Positions 26,406 through 35,037 of a stretch of 64,000 nucleotides of DNA are shown piece by piece (positions within the stretch are counted from its first letter, which is position 1; every line of letters begins with the position of its first letter). This DNA is from Galbibacter pacificus (lineage in GTDB: Bacteria; Bacteroidota; Bacteroidia; Flavobacteriales; Flavobacteriaceae), in contig NZ_JAQSVC010000003.1 of assembly GCF_029603165.1 (NCBI RefSeq), forward strand, positions 186,001-250,000, given 5' to 3'. Both the position numbers and the translations under genes were made by a program. A model generated the notes under the pieces. That model was given only the letters and a program-made list of their open reading frames with translations, was not told the origin of the DNA and searched no databases.

Positions 26406-28742
26406 ATGAAACATATAATTATAACAGCCTTCCTTTTTTGGGCAGGCTACTCGCTTAATGCCCAAACTGAATATAAAGGGCAAGTAACCGACTCGCAACA
26501 GAATCCTTTGGTGGGAGTAACAATTTTATCGGCAACAAATGCAAACAAAGGCGTTTCGACCGATGCCTCCGGAAATTTTAGCATCTCATTACAAAACCCG
26601 GAAGTTATTTTGCGGTACATAGGCTTTACCGAAAAAAAGATACGGCTTGAACCACGTTTTAATGCACTAACGCTTAATGAAAACACCGAAAACCTTTCCG
26701 AAATTATAATCTCGGCAAGCAGGGAAGAACAAAAACGCTCTGAAGTCCCTGGTGCAATCTCGGTAATAAGCGCCAAAAACATTGAACAAACCAAGCCTTT
26801 TGGCATCGAACAGTTGGTAAACCAAGCCCCGGGGGTATACATGTCGACCTCCAAAGCGTCGAGCAACGAGCAGCATATGATGGCGGTACGGTCTCCTATC
26901 TCTACAAAATCGTTGTTTTTGTATCTGGAAGACGGGTTGCCCATCCGGCCAACGGCCGTATTTAACCACAATGCCCTCTTGGAAATGAACGATGTTACTT
27001 TTGGAAGGGTTGAAGTTTTAAAAGGCCCTGCTTCCAGTATTTACGGGAGCGAAGCCATTGGCGGCAGTTTTAATTTTATTACAAAAAACCCCACCGAAGA
27101 ACTTCACGGGAGCCTCGGCTTTCAAGCGAATGATCTGGGGCTTACCAAGTACGATTTTGAAGCTTCAAATTACACCAATAACAAATTTGGCTTTTATCTG
27201 GGCACCCAATATGTGCAACGCAACAATGGCCCCATTCAGCATAGCGATTACGAAAAATTTGCCGTTACCTTTAAAACTGTTTATCATGTTAATCCTTCAA
27301 TTACATGGATACAGGTTTTTGATATGATTGATTACAGGTCTGATATGACCGGGGCACTCTCCGAAGAAGATTATAAGGCCGGGAATTACGAAAGCGACCA
27401 AACCTTTACCGAGCGTGTTGCAAAAGCCTTTAGGTATAGGACCACGGTTGATAAAATATGGAACCCCAACAACAAAACGTCTTTCAATTTTGTTTTCAGA
27501 AATAATGAGATGGACCAGATTCCGTCGTACCGAATTCGTCAGTTTCGGGAAAACGGGCAGCTTACCGGTTATGGGTCTGGTGAAAGCAACACCAATAAAT
27601 TTAACAGTTTCGTAGGCCTGCTTCAGCATAAAACTTCTTTTAACTTTTTAAATTCATCGCTTATTGCAGGGGCATCAGTGGATTTTTCACCACAAACCTA
27701 CAACGCGGAAACCATTGATGTTTATGTAGACCCCCTTACGGGAATAAATACAGGATATCGATTAAACAACGGAGATTACATATTAAACTATGATGCAGAC
27801 ATTTTAAATACGGCCGGATACCTTCAATATGAAATAACTCCCTTTGAAAACTTTAAAATTACGGCCGCGCTCCGTTACGACCATTTTGAATATCATTACA
27901 ACAACCTACTGGATGGAAAAGCAGGCCCGAAAGATTCTAATAACCAATACGAAAACTGGGCGCCAAAAATAGGCTTTAACTACAATCTTAGCAATAGGTC
28001 GGGACTGTATGTAAACTATTCGAACGGATTTACGCCGCCCGAAACCTCTACCCTATACAGAAATAGTTATGTAGGTGTAAACGGCGACGTTTTCAATCTC
28101 AAACCCAGCAATTACAACAATTATGAAGCCGGGGGTTATTTTGTTTCTGAAAAATGGAAACTCGATGCTGCACTATACATTCTGGACGGAAAAAATACCT
28201 TGGTAACATTGAGAAATGACACTGATGAATATTACAATGCCAACGCCGGGAAAACAAGGTCTTATGGAATAGAGTATGGAGTTACATTTAAACCCGTTCC
28301 AGAATTGAGCATTGCTTACAACGGCAGCTATGCCAAACACCGATATGTCACTTTTTATGAAGGGGGCATAGATTATTCGGGCACCGACCAAGACATTGCG
28401 CCTAATTTACTTGGGAACGCTCAGGTAAATTACCAACCAACATTTATCGATAATTTTAATTTTGGGGTGGAATACGAAATGGTGGAAAAATACAATACCA
28501 GCTTTGAAGGGCAAATAGATAATGGCGACGGAACGTTCTCTACGGCTACTTACGGAGGTTATAATGTTTTCAATTTAAGAGCAAGCTACAGGTTAAAACA
28601 ATTTGAAGTTTGGGCACAGGCACTTAATATTTTTGACACCTTATATGCTACAAGGGTTTCATATAATATATACACAAAAGAAAACAATTACTCCATAGGA
28701 AACCCAAGGGCATTCCATGCAGGCATCCGATTTAATTTCTAA
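26406..28742 (+). CDS. TonB-dependent receptor (metal or metallophore type)
   Basis: 778 residues. A signal peptide ('FLFWAGYSLNAQ') is followed by a CarboxypepD_reg-like domain ('GQVTDSQQNPLVGVTILSA', about 23-95), a plug domain ('GAISVISAKNIEQTKPFGIE', 'APGVYMSTSKASSNEQHMMA', 'VEVLKGPASSIYGSEAIGGS'), then a barrel ending 'NPRAFHAGIRFNF'. The barrel is shorter than that of SusC proteins and no SusD partner follows, so it resembles siderophore or metal receptors. The plug segment 'SSNEQHMMAVRSPI' is Met/His-containing. It lies between the Met/His-rich outer-membrane gene and a PepSY gene; the spacing of 3 bases to the latter indicates an operon. Confidence 0.92.
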   Translation: MKHIIITAFLFWAGYSLNAQTEYKGQVTDSQQNPLVGVTILSATNANKGVSTDASGNFSISLQNPEVILRYIGFTEKKIRLEPRFNALTLNENTENLSEIIISASREEQKRSEVPGAISVISAKNIEQTKPFGIEQLVNQAPGVYMSTSKASSNEQHMMAVRSPISTKSLFLYLEDGLPIRPTAVFNHNALLEMNDVTFGRVEVLKGPASSIYGSEAIGGSFNFITKNPTEELHGSLGFQANDLGLTKYDFEASNYTNNKFGFYLGTQYVQRNNGPIQHSDYEKFAVTFKTVYHVNPSITWIQVFDMIDYRSDMTGALSEEDYKAGNYESDQTFTERVAKAFRYRTTVDKIWNPNNKTSFNFVFRNNEMDQIPSYRIRQFRENGQLTGYGSGESNTNKFNSFVGLLQHKTSFNFLNSSLIAGASVDFSPQTYNAETIDVYVDPLTGINTGYRLNNGDYILNYDADILNTAGYLQYEITPFENFKITAALRYDHFEYHYNNLLDGKAGPKDSNNQYENWAPKIGFNYNLSNRSGLYVNYSNGFTPPETSTLYRNSYVGVNGDVFNLKPSNYNNYEAGGYFVSEKWKLDAALYILDGKNTLVTLRNDTDEYYNANAGKTRSYGIEYGVTFKPVPELSIAYNGSYAKHRYVTFYEGGIDYSGTDQDIAPNLLGNAQVNYQPTFIDNFNFGVEYEMVEKYNTSFEGQIDNGDGTFSTATYGGYNVFNLRASYRLKQFEVWAQALNIFDTLYATRVSYNIYTKENNYSIGNPRAFHAGIRFNF

Positions 28743-28745
28743 ACA

Positions 28746-29993
28746 ATGAAAAAAAATAAAAACCTAAACAAATGGCTCTGGAAATGGCATTTTATTGCCG
28801 GATTACTATCGTTGCCTTTTATACTTATTTTATCCATAACCGGTGTCATATACTTGTTTAAGGCCCAATACGAAGCGCCCATCTATAAACCCATAAAAGA
28901 AGTTGTGGCAAAAGATGCTCCTATTACCTACCAACAACAATGGGAAATTGCCAAAGCAAATGCGATAAAAAAGCCCAATTCCATGATTGTTCCTTCAAAG
29001 GCAGATCGGGCTACCGAGTTTGTATCGGGCATGTTTGGCGGTGCTACCAGTTTGTTTGTAAATCCGTACAAAGGAGAGGTTTCGGGGCAAATCCTTCCTC
29101 AGCAGTCATTTATGTTCAAAGTTAGAAAACTGCACGGCGAACTGTTAATGGGCAAATACGGCACCAAAATAGTAGAGCTTGTTGCCTGTTGGATGGTGGT
29201 ACTTATTATTACGGGACTGTACGTTTGGTGGCCGGAAAAAAAATGGAGCCTAAAAGGATATTTTATACCCAGGACAAAAATGGGCAGACGTACTTTTTTT
29301 AGAGATTTTCATGCCATTACCGGATTTTGGCTATCGGCTTTGTTCCTTTTAATCCTAGCCGGAGGATTACCATGGACGGATGTTTTTGGAGCTAGTTTTA
29401 AATGGGTGCAAAAAATCACGAACACAGGTTATCCCGACACATGGAACCAATTCAATATAGAAGAAAACCCTTCTAACACAAAAATGGTTTCTTTAGACCA
29501 TATTGTCCAATCGGCAAAATTGTTAAACCTTCCAGGGGAAATTACTATTGAATTTCCCAAAGGAAAAAAGGGAGTGTTTAGTATTTCCAATACCAATTAT
29601 TCAGATTTAAACCAACAAAAAAAATATCACTTCAATCCCTATACCGGCAAGCAAGTTTTAAAATACGACTGGGAAGATGTGGGTATTTTAATGCGGGCAC
29701 GTATGTGGGTAATGGCGTTTCATCAAGGACAGTTTGGTAAATGGAACTTCCTCATTATGGTTTTTGCTGGGAGCATGTTGTTCTTAATGAGCTTATCAGC
29801 CATTGTTTCTTATATATCGAGAAAGCGTAAAGGCAATTGGGGCACCCCCAAAGTCCCCATTTCGTATAAAACGGGAAAGGGCATTGTTTTAATTATATGC
29901 ATTTTGGGTATAATCTTGCCCTTGTTTGGCATTAGTGTTATATTAATCTGTATTTTTGAGTTTCTTCGGAAGAAGAAAACAACGCTCATTTAA
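28746..29993 (+). CDS. PepSY-associated transmembrane protein (PiuB-like)
   Basis: 415 residues. The start 'KWLWKWHFIAGLLSLPFILI' with a W-x-W-H-F pattern, followed by later helices ('IVELVACWMVVLIITGLYVW', 'FHAITGFWLSALFLLILAGG', 'LIMVFAGSMLFLMSLSAIVS'), identifies the PepSY-TM family of inner-membrane proteins. Family members are linked to siderophore or metal uptake and some are reductases. Conserved histidines, as in 'KLHGELLMG', 'FRDFHAITGFW' and 'MAFHQGQFGKWN', could hold haem. It is probably translated together with the TonB receptor three bases upstream and is likely to act on the same ligand. Confidence 0.88.
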   Translation: MKKNKNLNKWLWKWHFIAGLLSLPFILILSITGVIYLFKAQYEAPIYKPIKEVVAKDAPITYQQQWEIAKANAIKKPNSMIVPSKADRATEFVSGMFGGATSLFVNPYKGEVSGQILPQQSFMFKVRKLHGELLMGKYGTKIVELVACWMVVLIITGLYVWWPEKKWSLKGYFIPRTKMGRRTFFRDFHAITGFWLSALFLLILAGGLPWTDVFGASFKWVQKITNTGYPDTWNQFNIEENPSNTKMVSLDHIVQSAKLLNLPGEITIEFPKGKKGVFSISNTNYSDLNQQKKYHFNPYTGKQVLKYDWEDVGILMRARMWVMAFHQGQFGKWNFLIMVFAGSMLFLMSLSAIVSYISRKRKGNWGTPKVPISYKTGKGIVLIICILGIILPLFGISVILICIFEFLRKKKTTLI

Positions 29994-30005
29994 ATTTAAG
30001 TTATA

Positions 30006-30428
30006 ATGAAAAATTTAATTCTCATACTATCTATTGTTTTTTTATCAGCAACCGCATGTAAGCAAACGCCCAAAAAAGACCAAGGACCAACGCAAATGGA
30101 AAAAGTCATGGCCGTGCACGACAGTTTAATGCCCAAGATGAATACATTAACCAAACTTGTGGCCGAACTGAATGAAAAGGCAGACACCACAGAAACAGGG
30201 ATGAAATATGAAGCCGCAAAAAAGGACCTACAAGCAGCGCATAAGTCCATGATGGACTGGATGCAGGATTTTGGCACAAAATTCGACCATGAGGAAATTT
30301 TAAAAAGAAAAGAGCTCACCCCGGAGAAAAAAGAATTGCTAAATGAAGAAGAAAAAGAAGTAGAGGGCTTAAAAGAACAAATCGACACAAGCATAAAAAA
30401 TGCCGAAGTCCTTTTAGGTGAAAATTAA
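30006..30428 (+). CDS. Small helical lipoprotein of the metal cassette
   Basis: 140 residues. 'ILILSIVFLSATACKQTPKK' is a lipoprotein signal with Cys18. The mature part is charged and helical, with Met- and His-containing segments ('MEKVMAVHDSLMPKMNTLTK', 'AAHKSMMDWMQDFGTKFDHE') and a C-terminal coiled coil. I do not recognise a named family, though similar 'viral A-type inclusion protein'-named entries exist in Bacteroidota. It lies 12 bases after the PepSY gene and is followed by a terminator, so it closes the cassette. The Met/His content parallels that of the outer-membrane protein in the same cassette and may reflect metal binding; this is inference. Confidence 0.65.
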   Translation: MKNLILILSIVFLSATACKQTPKKDQGPTQMEKVMAVHDSLMPKMNTLTKLVAELNEKADTTETGMKYEAAKKDLQAAHKSMMDWMQDFGTKFDHEEILKRKELTPEKKELLNEEEKEVEGLKEQIDTSIKNAEVLLGEN

Positions 30429-30437
30429 AAAAATACC

Positions 30438-30473
30438 AAGATGGTGTTTTCAATAAAGAGAACACCATCTTTT
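30438..30473 (+). terminator. Terminator of the metal cassette
   Basis: AAGATGGTGTT (30438-30448) pairs with AACACCATCTT (30461-30471) and is followed by TTT. It lies 10 bases after the lipoprotein stop and marks the end of the 24.8-30.4 kb transcription unit. Confidence 0.85.
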
Positions 30474-30739
30474 ATCATCACTTTTCATATTTACTTCCAA
30501 CCGTGACCAAAAGATTTGCGATTATCGGCATAAATATTCCCCCCTTATCATTAGAAAAGCTTGAAGAAGATACATTTGTTCCTTTAGTTTCACTCTTGTT
30601 ACGGTCTTTACTTTTTTCCTTCTATTTATAGGTAGAAGATTCGTTTCCAAAACTAAAAGTTCCTTTATTAATCACTTCAGTAGCAGCCTATAGCACATAT
30701 TCAACTCCTGAAATTTTAATTAGTCAAGCATTAAAAATA

Positions 30740-30948
30740 GAATGTCCTATTGATTTTACTGGTATTTTGTATACTCTAATACAATTATTTTCACGCCCCG
30801 AACATTTATCCGGGAATTTATTCAAGGCAAAACAGTCCGCTATCTTCGCCCCATTAGCCTATTAATTATCACCGCCACTTTCTATGGCCTTTTATACCAT
30901 TGGCTAGATTTAGACCTTATACATATCTTGTACTTTTATGTGCAGTAG
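30740..30948 (+). pseudogene. Remnant of a DUF3667-like membrane protein gene
   Basis: The gap between the lipoprotein and gldD holds decayed coding sequence. One frame reads 'PIDFTGILYTLIQLFSRP' (from 30746); a one-base slip near 30793-30800 moves to a frame reading 'RTFIREFIQGKTVRYLRPIS' and then 'LLIITATFYGLLYHWLDLD', ending at TAG 30946-30948. Together these match the pattern I know from DUF3667 proteins: a short helix ending in 'L...RP', then 'x-I-R-E-F-I-x-G-K-x-V-R-Y-L-x-P' and a transmembrane helix. The N-terminal zinc-ribbon and the remaining helices are absent. The frame of the first part stays open upstream to a stop at 30629-30631, and beyond that to about 30510, without recognisable content. 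No ATG is suitable. Confidence 0.55.
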
Positions 30949-30976
30949 TAATTTTATTCTTTTTTAGGTAAAATCT

Positions 30977-31528
30977 TTATTTCCACCGAATGGTCTCCAT
31001 GATCTTCCGTATGTCTTCTTCTAAGTATTTGGCAGCGGGAAGTACAGAGTCGTAATTGGGCTTAACATTAAAATATAATGAACCCGTTAAAAAATGAGAA
31101 GTGCTGTCGGTTACATAAAACTGCGAAGCAGATGCGGCGTTCCCAGCCACCAAATAAAACATTCCATATACTTTATTATCTGGGTTTACAAAAGGCTGTT
31201 CTTGAATATTATCGGCCTTTGCAACGTGCTCGTATGTTAATTTTTGGGCATCCCTTAATAGTTTATCAATATTGTTGTTAATTGGTTTATAGGTAATAAA
31301 AATGTGGGCATTCATCTGGGAATAATCCAGGTTCATGGAGCAATCAGGCTTTATGGAAGCTTCTGCGGCAGTGTTTTTATAAAAAACATATGGGCATTGG
31401 GTAGACAAGGCAGTGTATTCCGGGGACTTATACTCCAGTCGCAAAAGTCCTTTTGGCTTTGGAACGGGGTCATTTCCACAGGAAAAAAATAAAAAAACGC
31501 TTATAAATGCAAGGACTATTCTGCTCAA
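30977..31528 (-). CDS. gldD: Gliding motility lipoprotein GldD
   Basis: 183 residues. The N-terminus 'VLAFISVFLFFSCGNDPVPK' is a lipoprotein signal with Cys17, and 'KPKGLLRLEYKSPEY' with 'CPYVFYKNT' is typical of GldD. In Flavobacterium johnsoniae GldD is needed for gliding and chitin use, probably in assembly of the gliding/T9SS machinery at the cell envelope. It starts with TTG at 31528, overlapping the gldE stop in a TTGA junction of four bases, so the two are translationally coupled. The gene order mutY-ssb-gldE-gldD is the one I know from that species. Confidence 0.93.
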   Translation of the reverse strand: MSRIVLAFISVFLFFSCGNDPVPKPKGLLRLEYKSPEYTALSTQCPYVFYKNTAAEASIKPDCSMNLDYSQMNAHIFITYKPINNNIDKLLRDAQKLTYEHVAKADNIQEQPFVNPDNKVYGMFYLVAGNAASASQFYVTDSTSHFLTGSLYFNVKPNYDSVLPAAKYLEEDIRKIMETIRWK

Positions 31529-32844
31529 TTAACTGTAACTTTAATTTGTTTGATACGTTTTTTGTCTAACGCTTCTATTACAAACGTAACATTATTAAAA
31601 GTTATTTTCTCGCCTTTTTTTGGAAAACTTCCGGCTATCTCCAAAACAAAGCCTGCAATGGTTTCGGATTCTCCTTTATTTTCTTCAAAAGGCATCTCGT
31701 TTTCCAGTTCTATAACCCGGTAAAAATCCTTAAGTGCTGTTTTTCCTTCAAACACAAAGTTGTTGTTGTCCAATTTTGAATATACCAAGTCTTCATCATC
31801 AAATTCATCGCTTATATCGCCAACAATTTCTTCAATTATATCTTCAAGGGTAACCAATCCGGATGTTCCGCCATATTCGTCTACTACAATGGCCAAATGG
31901 TTTTTTTTCTCCTGAAATTCTTTTAAGAGGTCGTCCAGCTTTTTATTCTCCGGAACAAAATACGGATCCCTTTTTAAGGTGGGCCAATCAAAATTTTTCC
32001 TGTCCAGGTAGGGCAATAAGTCTTTTACATATAATACGCCCGTTACATTGTCCATATTTTCTTTAAAGACCGGGATTCTGGAATATCCGTTCTTAACAAT
32101 TTCGCTCACCACTTCCTGAAACTTCATTTCTTCGTTCAGGGCAAAAACATCAATACGGGGCTGCATTACCTGCCGTGTATCGGTATTTCCAAAAGAAACA
32201 ATTCCCTGTAATATCTTTTGTTCCTCAACGGTCGTATCTTCTTCCGAGGTAAGCTCCAAAGCATGCGATAACTGGTCTACGGATATATTACTTCGCTGTT
32301 TTCCCAGCCTTTCCTGTAAGAATAAGGTTGTGGAACGCATTGGCATGCTTAGTGGATAAAATACCGTATCCAGGACATTTAAGGGATATGCCATAAAATG
32401 TGCAAATTTCATCCTGTTCCTGCTTGCATATATTTTTGGAAGTATTTCTCCAAAAAGTAAAATTAAAAAAGTTACCACAACTACTTCAAGGATAAACCTG
32501 ATCGGGATAATTCCTAAAACATAACCATCTATGGAGCCAAAGAAAAAATTTCCGAGCGAAGTAAAAAGCAGTACAATGGCAATGTTTATAAAATTATTGG
32601 CTACCAATATGGTTGCCAATAACTTTTTAGGGCGGTCCAGCAATTTTACAATAATGCTCCCTATGGATGTGCGTGATTCGTTTATTTCGTTGACATCTGT
32701 TTGCGAAAGTGAGAAAAAAGCCACCTCTGCCCCCGAAATAAGTGCAGAACATACTAACAATGTAAATAAAACTATCAATTTAATAATTGAAGCTGTATCT
32801 ATAAATAATAAGATTAAAATAAAACTCGAGGGCTCCGGGTCCAA
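31525..32844 (-). CDS. gldE: Gliding motility-associated protein GldE
   Basis: 439 residues. The N-terminal DUF21/CNNM membrane domain (about 20-190; 'LLVCSALISGAEVAFFSLSQ') is followed by two CBS domains (about 215-335; 'VMQPRIDVFALNEEMKFQE', 'YGGTSGLVTLEDIIEEIVGD') and a CorC/HlyC-type C-terminal domain (about 350-435). This layout equals that of CorC/HlyC ion-transport homologues; the GldE name is supported by the adjacent gldD and ssb. The start is probably the TTG at 32844, giving (M)DPEPSS, a beginning I recognise in GldE. It is required with GldD for gliding in Flavobacterium johnsoniae. Confidence 0.93.
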   Translation of the reverse strand: MDPEPSSFILILLFIDTASIIKLIVLFTLLVCSALISGAEVAFFSLSQTDVNEINESRTSIGSIIVKLLDRPKKLLATILVANNFINIAIVLLFTSLGNFFFGSIDGYVLGIIPIRFILEVVVVTFLILLFGEILPKIYASRNRMKFAHFMAYPLNVLDTVFYPLSMPMRSTTLFLQERLGKQRSNISVDQLSHALELTSEEDTTVEEQKILQGIVSFGNTDTRQVMQPRIDVFALNEEMKFQEVVSEIVKNGYSRIPVFKENMDNVTGVLYVKDLLPYLDRKNFDWPTLKRDPYFVPENKKLDDLLKEFQEKKNHLAIVVDEYGGTSGLVTLEDIIEEIVGDISDEFDDEDLVYSKLDNNNFVFEGKTALKDFYRVIELENEMPFEENKGESETIAGFVLEIAGSFPKKGEKITFNNVTFVIEALDKKRIKQIKVTVN

Positions 32845-32869
32845 AGTATGGTATTTTAGTTAAACTTGG

Positions 32870-33346
32870 TTAAAATGGTAAATCGTCGTCCTCATCTTCG
32901 TAAGAAGCGGGCGATTGCTGTTGTTGCGATTGAGGGGAAGATTGCTGGTTGCTCACAGGCCCTTGGTTTTGGCCCGAAGACGGTTGCGACGTGCCTCCTT
33001 GGGAGTCTGCCTTATTGGTTAAAAACGTAAAGTCGGTTACCTGTACCTCGGTGGTATAGCGCATGTTCCCGTCATCGCCCTGCCATTGCCGTGTTTTTAA
33101 ACGTCCTTCCACATATACCTTATCTCCTTTGCTTAAATATTTTTCGCAGACTTCGGCCGCTTTGTTCCTTACAACTATATTGTGCCATTCGGTATTGGTA
33201 ACACGTTCTCCCGTTTGTCTGTTTGTATACGATTCATTGGTAGCCAGCGGAAAACGCCCAATGCAGTTACCCCCTTCAAAATAATTCATCTTCACGTCGT
33301 CCCCAAGGTGACCTATTAGCATTACTTTATTTAACGTTCCACTCAT
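32870..33346 (-). CDS. ssb: Single-stranded DNA-binding protein
   Basis: 158 residues. The OB-fold (1-110) begins 'SGTLNKVMLIGHLGDDVKMN' and includes 'TEWHNIVVRNKAAEVCEKYL' and 'KGDKVYVEGRLKTRQWQ'. A Gln/Ser-rich linker follows, and the acidic C-terminal tip 'DEDDDLPF', which recruits partner proteins, is intact. SSB coats single-stranded DNA in replication, repair and recombination. It lies 25 bases upstream of gldE and downstream of mutY, all on the minus strand. Confidence 0.97.
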   Translation of the reverse strand: MSGTLNKVMLIGHLGDDVKMNYFEGGNCIGRFPLATNESYTNRQTGERVTNTEWHNIVVRNKAAEVCEKYLSKGDKVYVEGRLKTRQWQGDDGNMRYTTEVQVTDFTFLTNKADSQGGTSQPSSGQNQGPVSNQQSSPQSQQQQSPASYEDEDDDLPF

Positions 33347-33459
33347 TTATCAATTTTTTATCTGTTCTATTTTATTTTCAGCACTTTTAAGGTTGTGGTT
33401 TTATTTTAAACCTTGCCAACCGTTCAATGCAATTATAAATGTATTAAAAATAACTAAAT

Positions 33460-34497
33460 CTAAAAACCAAAATCTTCAACAAAATTGGCAATCAATACAG
33501 GCACGGGGTAATCTTTAACTTTTTCTATTACAGTGCCCGATTTTAATTTGCCGTGCAAAGTTACAATCCAAAATCGAGTATATATATGCTGATGCGATAA
33601 TTTATGAACTTTGAGCTCCTCGTTGAACAGCCGTATGTTATAAGCATTTCCATGTATCAGTTTTAAAAAGGTATCATGCCCGGCTATATGTTCTATTTCT
33701 ACTTCTTTTGAAGTTTCTATTAAAGGAAATTCATACAGGTTTTGCCAGATGTCTTTGTTTTTTCTTTGTTGAAGGATTGTTTTTTCATTATCTGTAATAA
33801 TCAAATAATTGAAATATCTTTTTTTAACTTTTGTCTTTTTCAGTTTTACGGGCAATTCCCCCATTTTTCCTTCGGCAAAAGCCACGCAACTATTTTGAAG
33901 GTTACAAAGCTTACAGTTTGGCGACTGCGGTTTGCATTGGCGGGCGCCAAACTCCATAATTGCCTGGTTATAGTCGCCGGGTTGATCTTTTAATATAAGT
34001 TCTTTGGCCAGTGCCTTGAAATATTTTATCCCTTCTGTAGAATTTATAGGAATAGCTATGCCAAAATACCGGGCCAAAACCCTGTAAACATTTCCGTCTA
34101 CAACGGGCGTGGGTCTGTTAAAGCATATGGAAGCAATGGCACTGGCCGTATAATCGCCAACGCCTTTTAGTTTTTTTAGTGCATCATAACCATTAGGGAA
34201 AGTTCCCTTATAATTATACGCAATTTCTTGGGCAGTCGTGTGTAGATTTCGTGCACGGGAATAATAGCCCAACCCCTGCCATAATTTTAACACTTCTTCT
34301 TCTTGGGCTTTGGCCAGGTCGAAAACCGTTGGATATGCGGCTGTAAATTTCTGGTAATATGGCAATCCCTGTTCTACCCGGGTTTGCTGTAACATAATCT
34401 CGGACAGCCAAATACGGTACGGATCCTTCGTTTTTCTCCAGGGCAAATCCCTTTTATTTTCTTTGTACCAATGCACGATGACCCCTTGAAAATCCAT
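33460..34497 (-). CDS. mutY: A/G-specific adenine DNA glycosylase
   Basis: About 345 residues. MutY removes adenine mispaired with 8-oxoguanine. The helix-hairpin-helix and Gly/Pro loop ('LKGVGDYTASAIASICFNRP') with catalytic Asp in 'TPVVDGNVYRVLARYF' are present, as is the [4Fe-4S] cluster motif 'CKPQSPNCKLCNLQNSC' (Cys-x6-Cys-x2-Cys-x5-Cys). The C-terminal NUDIX-like domain begins near 230 ('KKRYFNYLIITDNEKTILQQ'). The ATG at 34497 (MDFQGVIVHWYK) is preferred over a TTG at 34518. It is the first gene of the mutY-ssb-gldE-gldD group and divergent from HU. Confidence 0.96.
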   Translation of the reverse strand: MDFQGVIVHWYKENKRDLPWRKTKDPYRIWLSEIMLQQTRVEQGLPYYQKFTAAYPTVFDLAKAQEEEVLKLWQGLGYYSRARNLHTTAQEIAYNYKGTFPNGYDALKKLKGVGDYTASAIASICFNRPTPVVDGNVYRVLARYFGIAIPINSTEGIKYFKALAKELILKDQPGDYNQAIMEFGARQCKPQSPNCKLCNLQNSCVAFAEGKMGELPVKLKKTKVKKRYFNYLIITDNEKTILQQRKNKDIWQNLYEFPLIETSKEVEIEHIAGHDTFLKLIHGNAYNIRLFNEELKVHKLSHQHIYTRFWIVTLHGKLKSGTVIEKVKDYPVPVLIANFVEDFGF

Positions 34498-34582
34498 ATG
34501 TTTTGCCGTTAAATTCAAAAATAATAGCTTTATTTGGTTAAATTTTAATTATTTACACTTTATTTATTGGGTAAATAATTTA

Positions 34583-34590
34583 TATATTTG
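34583..34590 (+). promoter_or_regulatory. Putative -7 box of the HU gene
   Basis: TATATTTG fits the TAnnTTTG consensus of the Bacteroidota primary sigma factor. It lies 41 bases before the HU start codon in a short AT-rich region between divergent mutY and HU. A well-spaced -33 TTTG is not evident. Confidence 0.45.
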
Positions 34591-34630
34591 CATCCCCTAA
34601 ATTTATAACACTGTAAACAAATATATAAAA

Positions 34631-34921
34631 ATGACTAAAGCAGACATTGTAGCCAAGATTTCAGAGAAACTTGGCATGGAAAAAGGAGATGTTCAGGCAA
34701 CTGTAGAATCCTTTATGGAAGAGGTGAAAAACTCATTGGAAAGCGGTGATAATGTTTATCTAAGAGGTTTTGGTAGCTTCATTATTAAAACCAGAGCAGA
34801 AAAAACGGGAAGGAACATTTCTAAAAACACAACCATTAAAATTCCTGCTCACAATATCCCAGCTTTTAAGCCCGCAAAAGTATTTGTAGAGGGTGTTAAG
34901 ACAAGCGTAGAAGTAAAATAA
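34631..34921 (+). CDS. HU-family DNA-binding protein
   Basis: 96 residues, normal for HU/IHF. 'MTKADIVAKISEKLGMEKGD' forms the N-terminal helices, 'VYLRGFGSFIIKTRAEKTGR' is the conserved core, and 'IPAHNIPAFKPAKVFVEGVK' follows the DNA-binding arm. It is a nucleoid-associated protein that bends and compacts DNA. The start ATG at 34631 is clear. It is followed, 26 bases after its stop, by the 29-residue basic protein and then the RNase E/G gene, an arrangement I associate with flavobacteria. The subunit type (HU or IHF) cannot be fixed, so I give no symbol. Confidence 0.95.
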   Translation: MTKADIVAKISEKLGMEKGDVQATVESFMEEVKNSLESGDNVYLRGFGSFIIKTRAEKTGRNISKNTTIKIPAHNIPAFKPAKVFVEGVKTSVEVK

Positions 34922-34947
34922 ATTATTAATATAAAACATTACAGTCA

Positions 34948-35037
34948 ATGCCAAGTGGTAAAAAAAGAAAAAGACATAAGGTAGCTACGCACAAGCGTAA
35001 GAAGAGAAGAAGAGCTAACCGTCACAAGAAAAAGTAG
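34948..35037 (+). CDS. 29-residue basic protein, COX24/AURKAIP1-like, probably ribosomal
   Basis: The ATG at 34948 opens a 29-codon frame, MPSGKKRKRHKVATHKRKKR followed by RRANRHKKK and a TAG stop at 35035. It is made mostly of Lys, Arg and His. I recognise this as the short COX24/AURKAIP1 C-terminal domain-type protein (mS38/bS22-like) that is highly conserved in Bacteroidota and thought to bind the small ribosomal subunit. It is too short for most gene callers. It lies between HU and the RNase E/G gene, and its stop codon sits inside the stem of the terminator that follows. The ribosomal role is inferred from family knowledge. Confidence 0.85.
   Translation: MPSGKKRKRHKVATHKRKKRRRANRHKKK

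Noticed and set aside
33391-33417. Possible hairpin AAGGTT...AACCTT between ssb and mutY
   Set aside because: The six-base arms are too short and AT-rich to claim a terminator.
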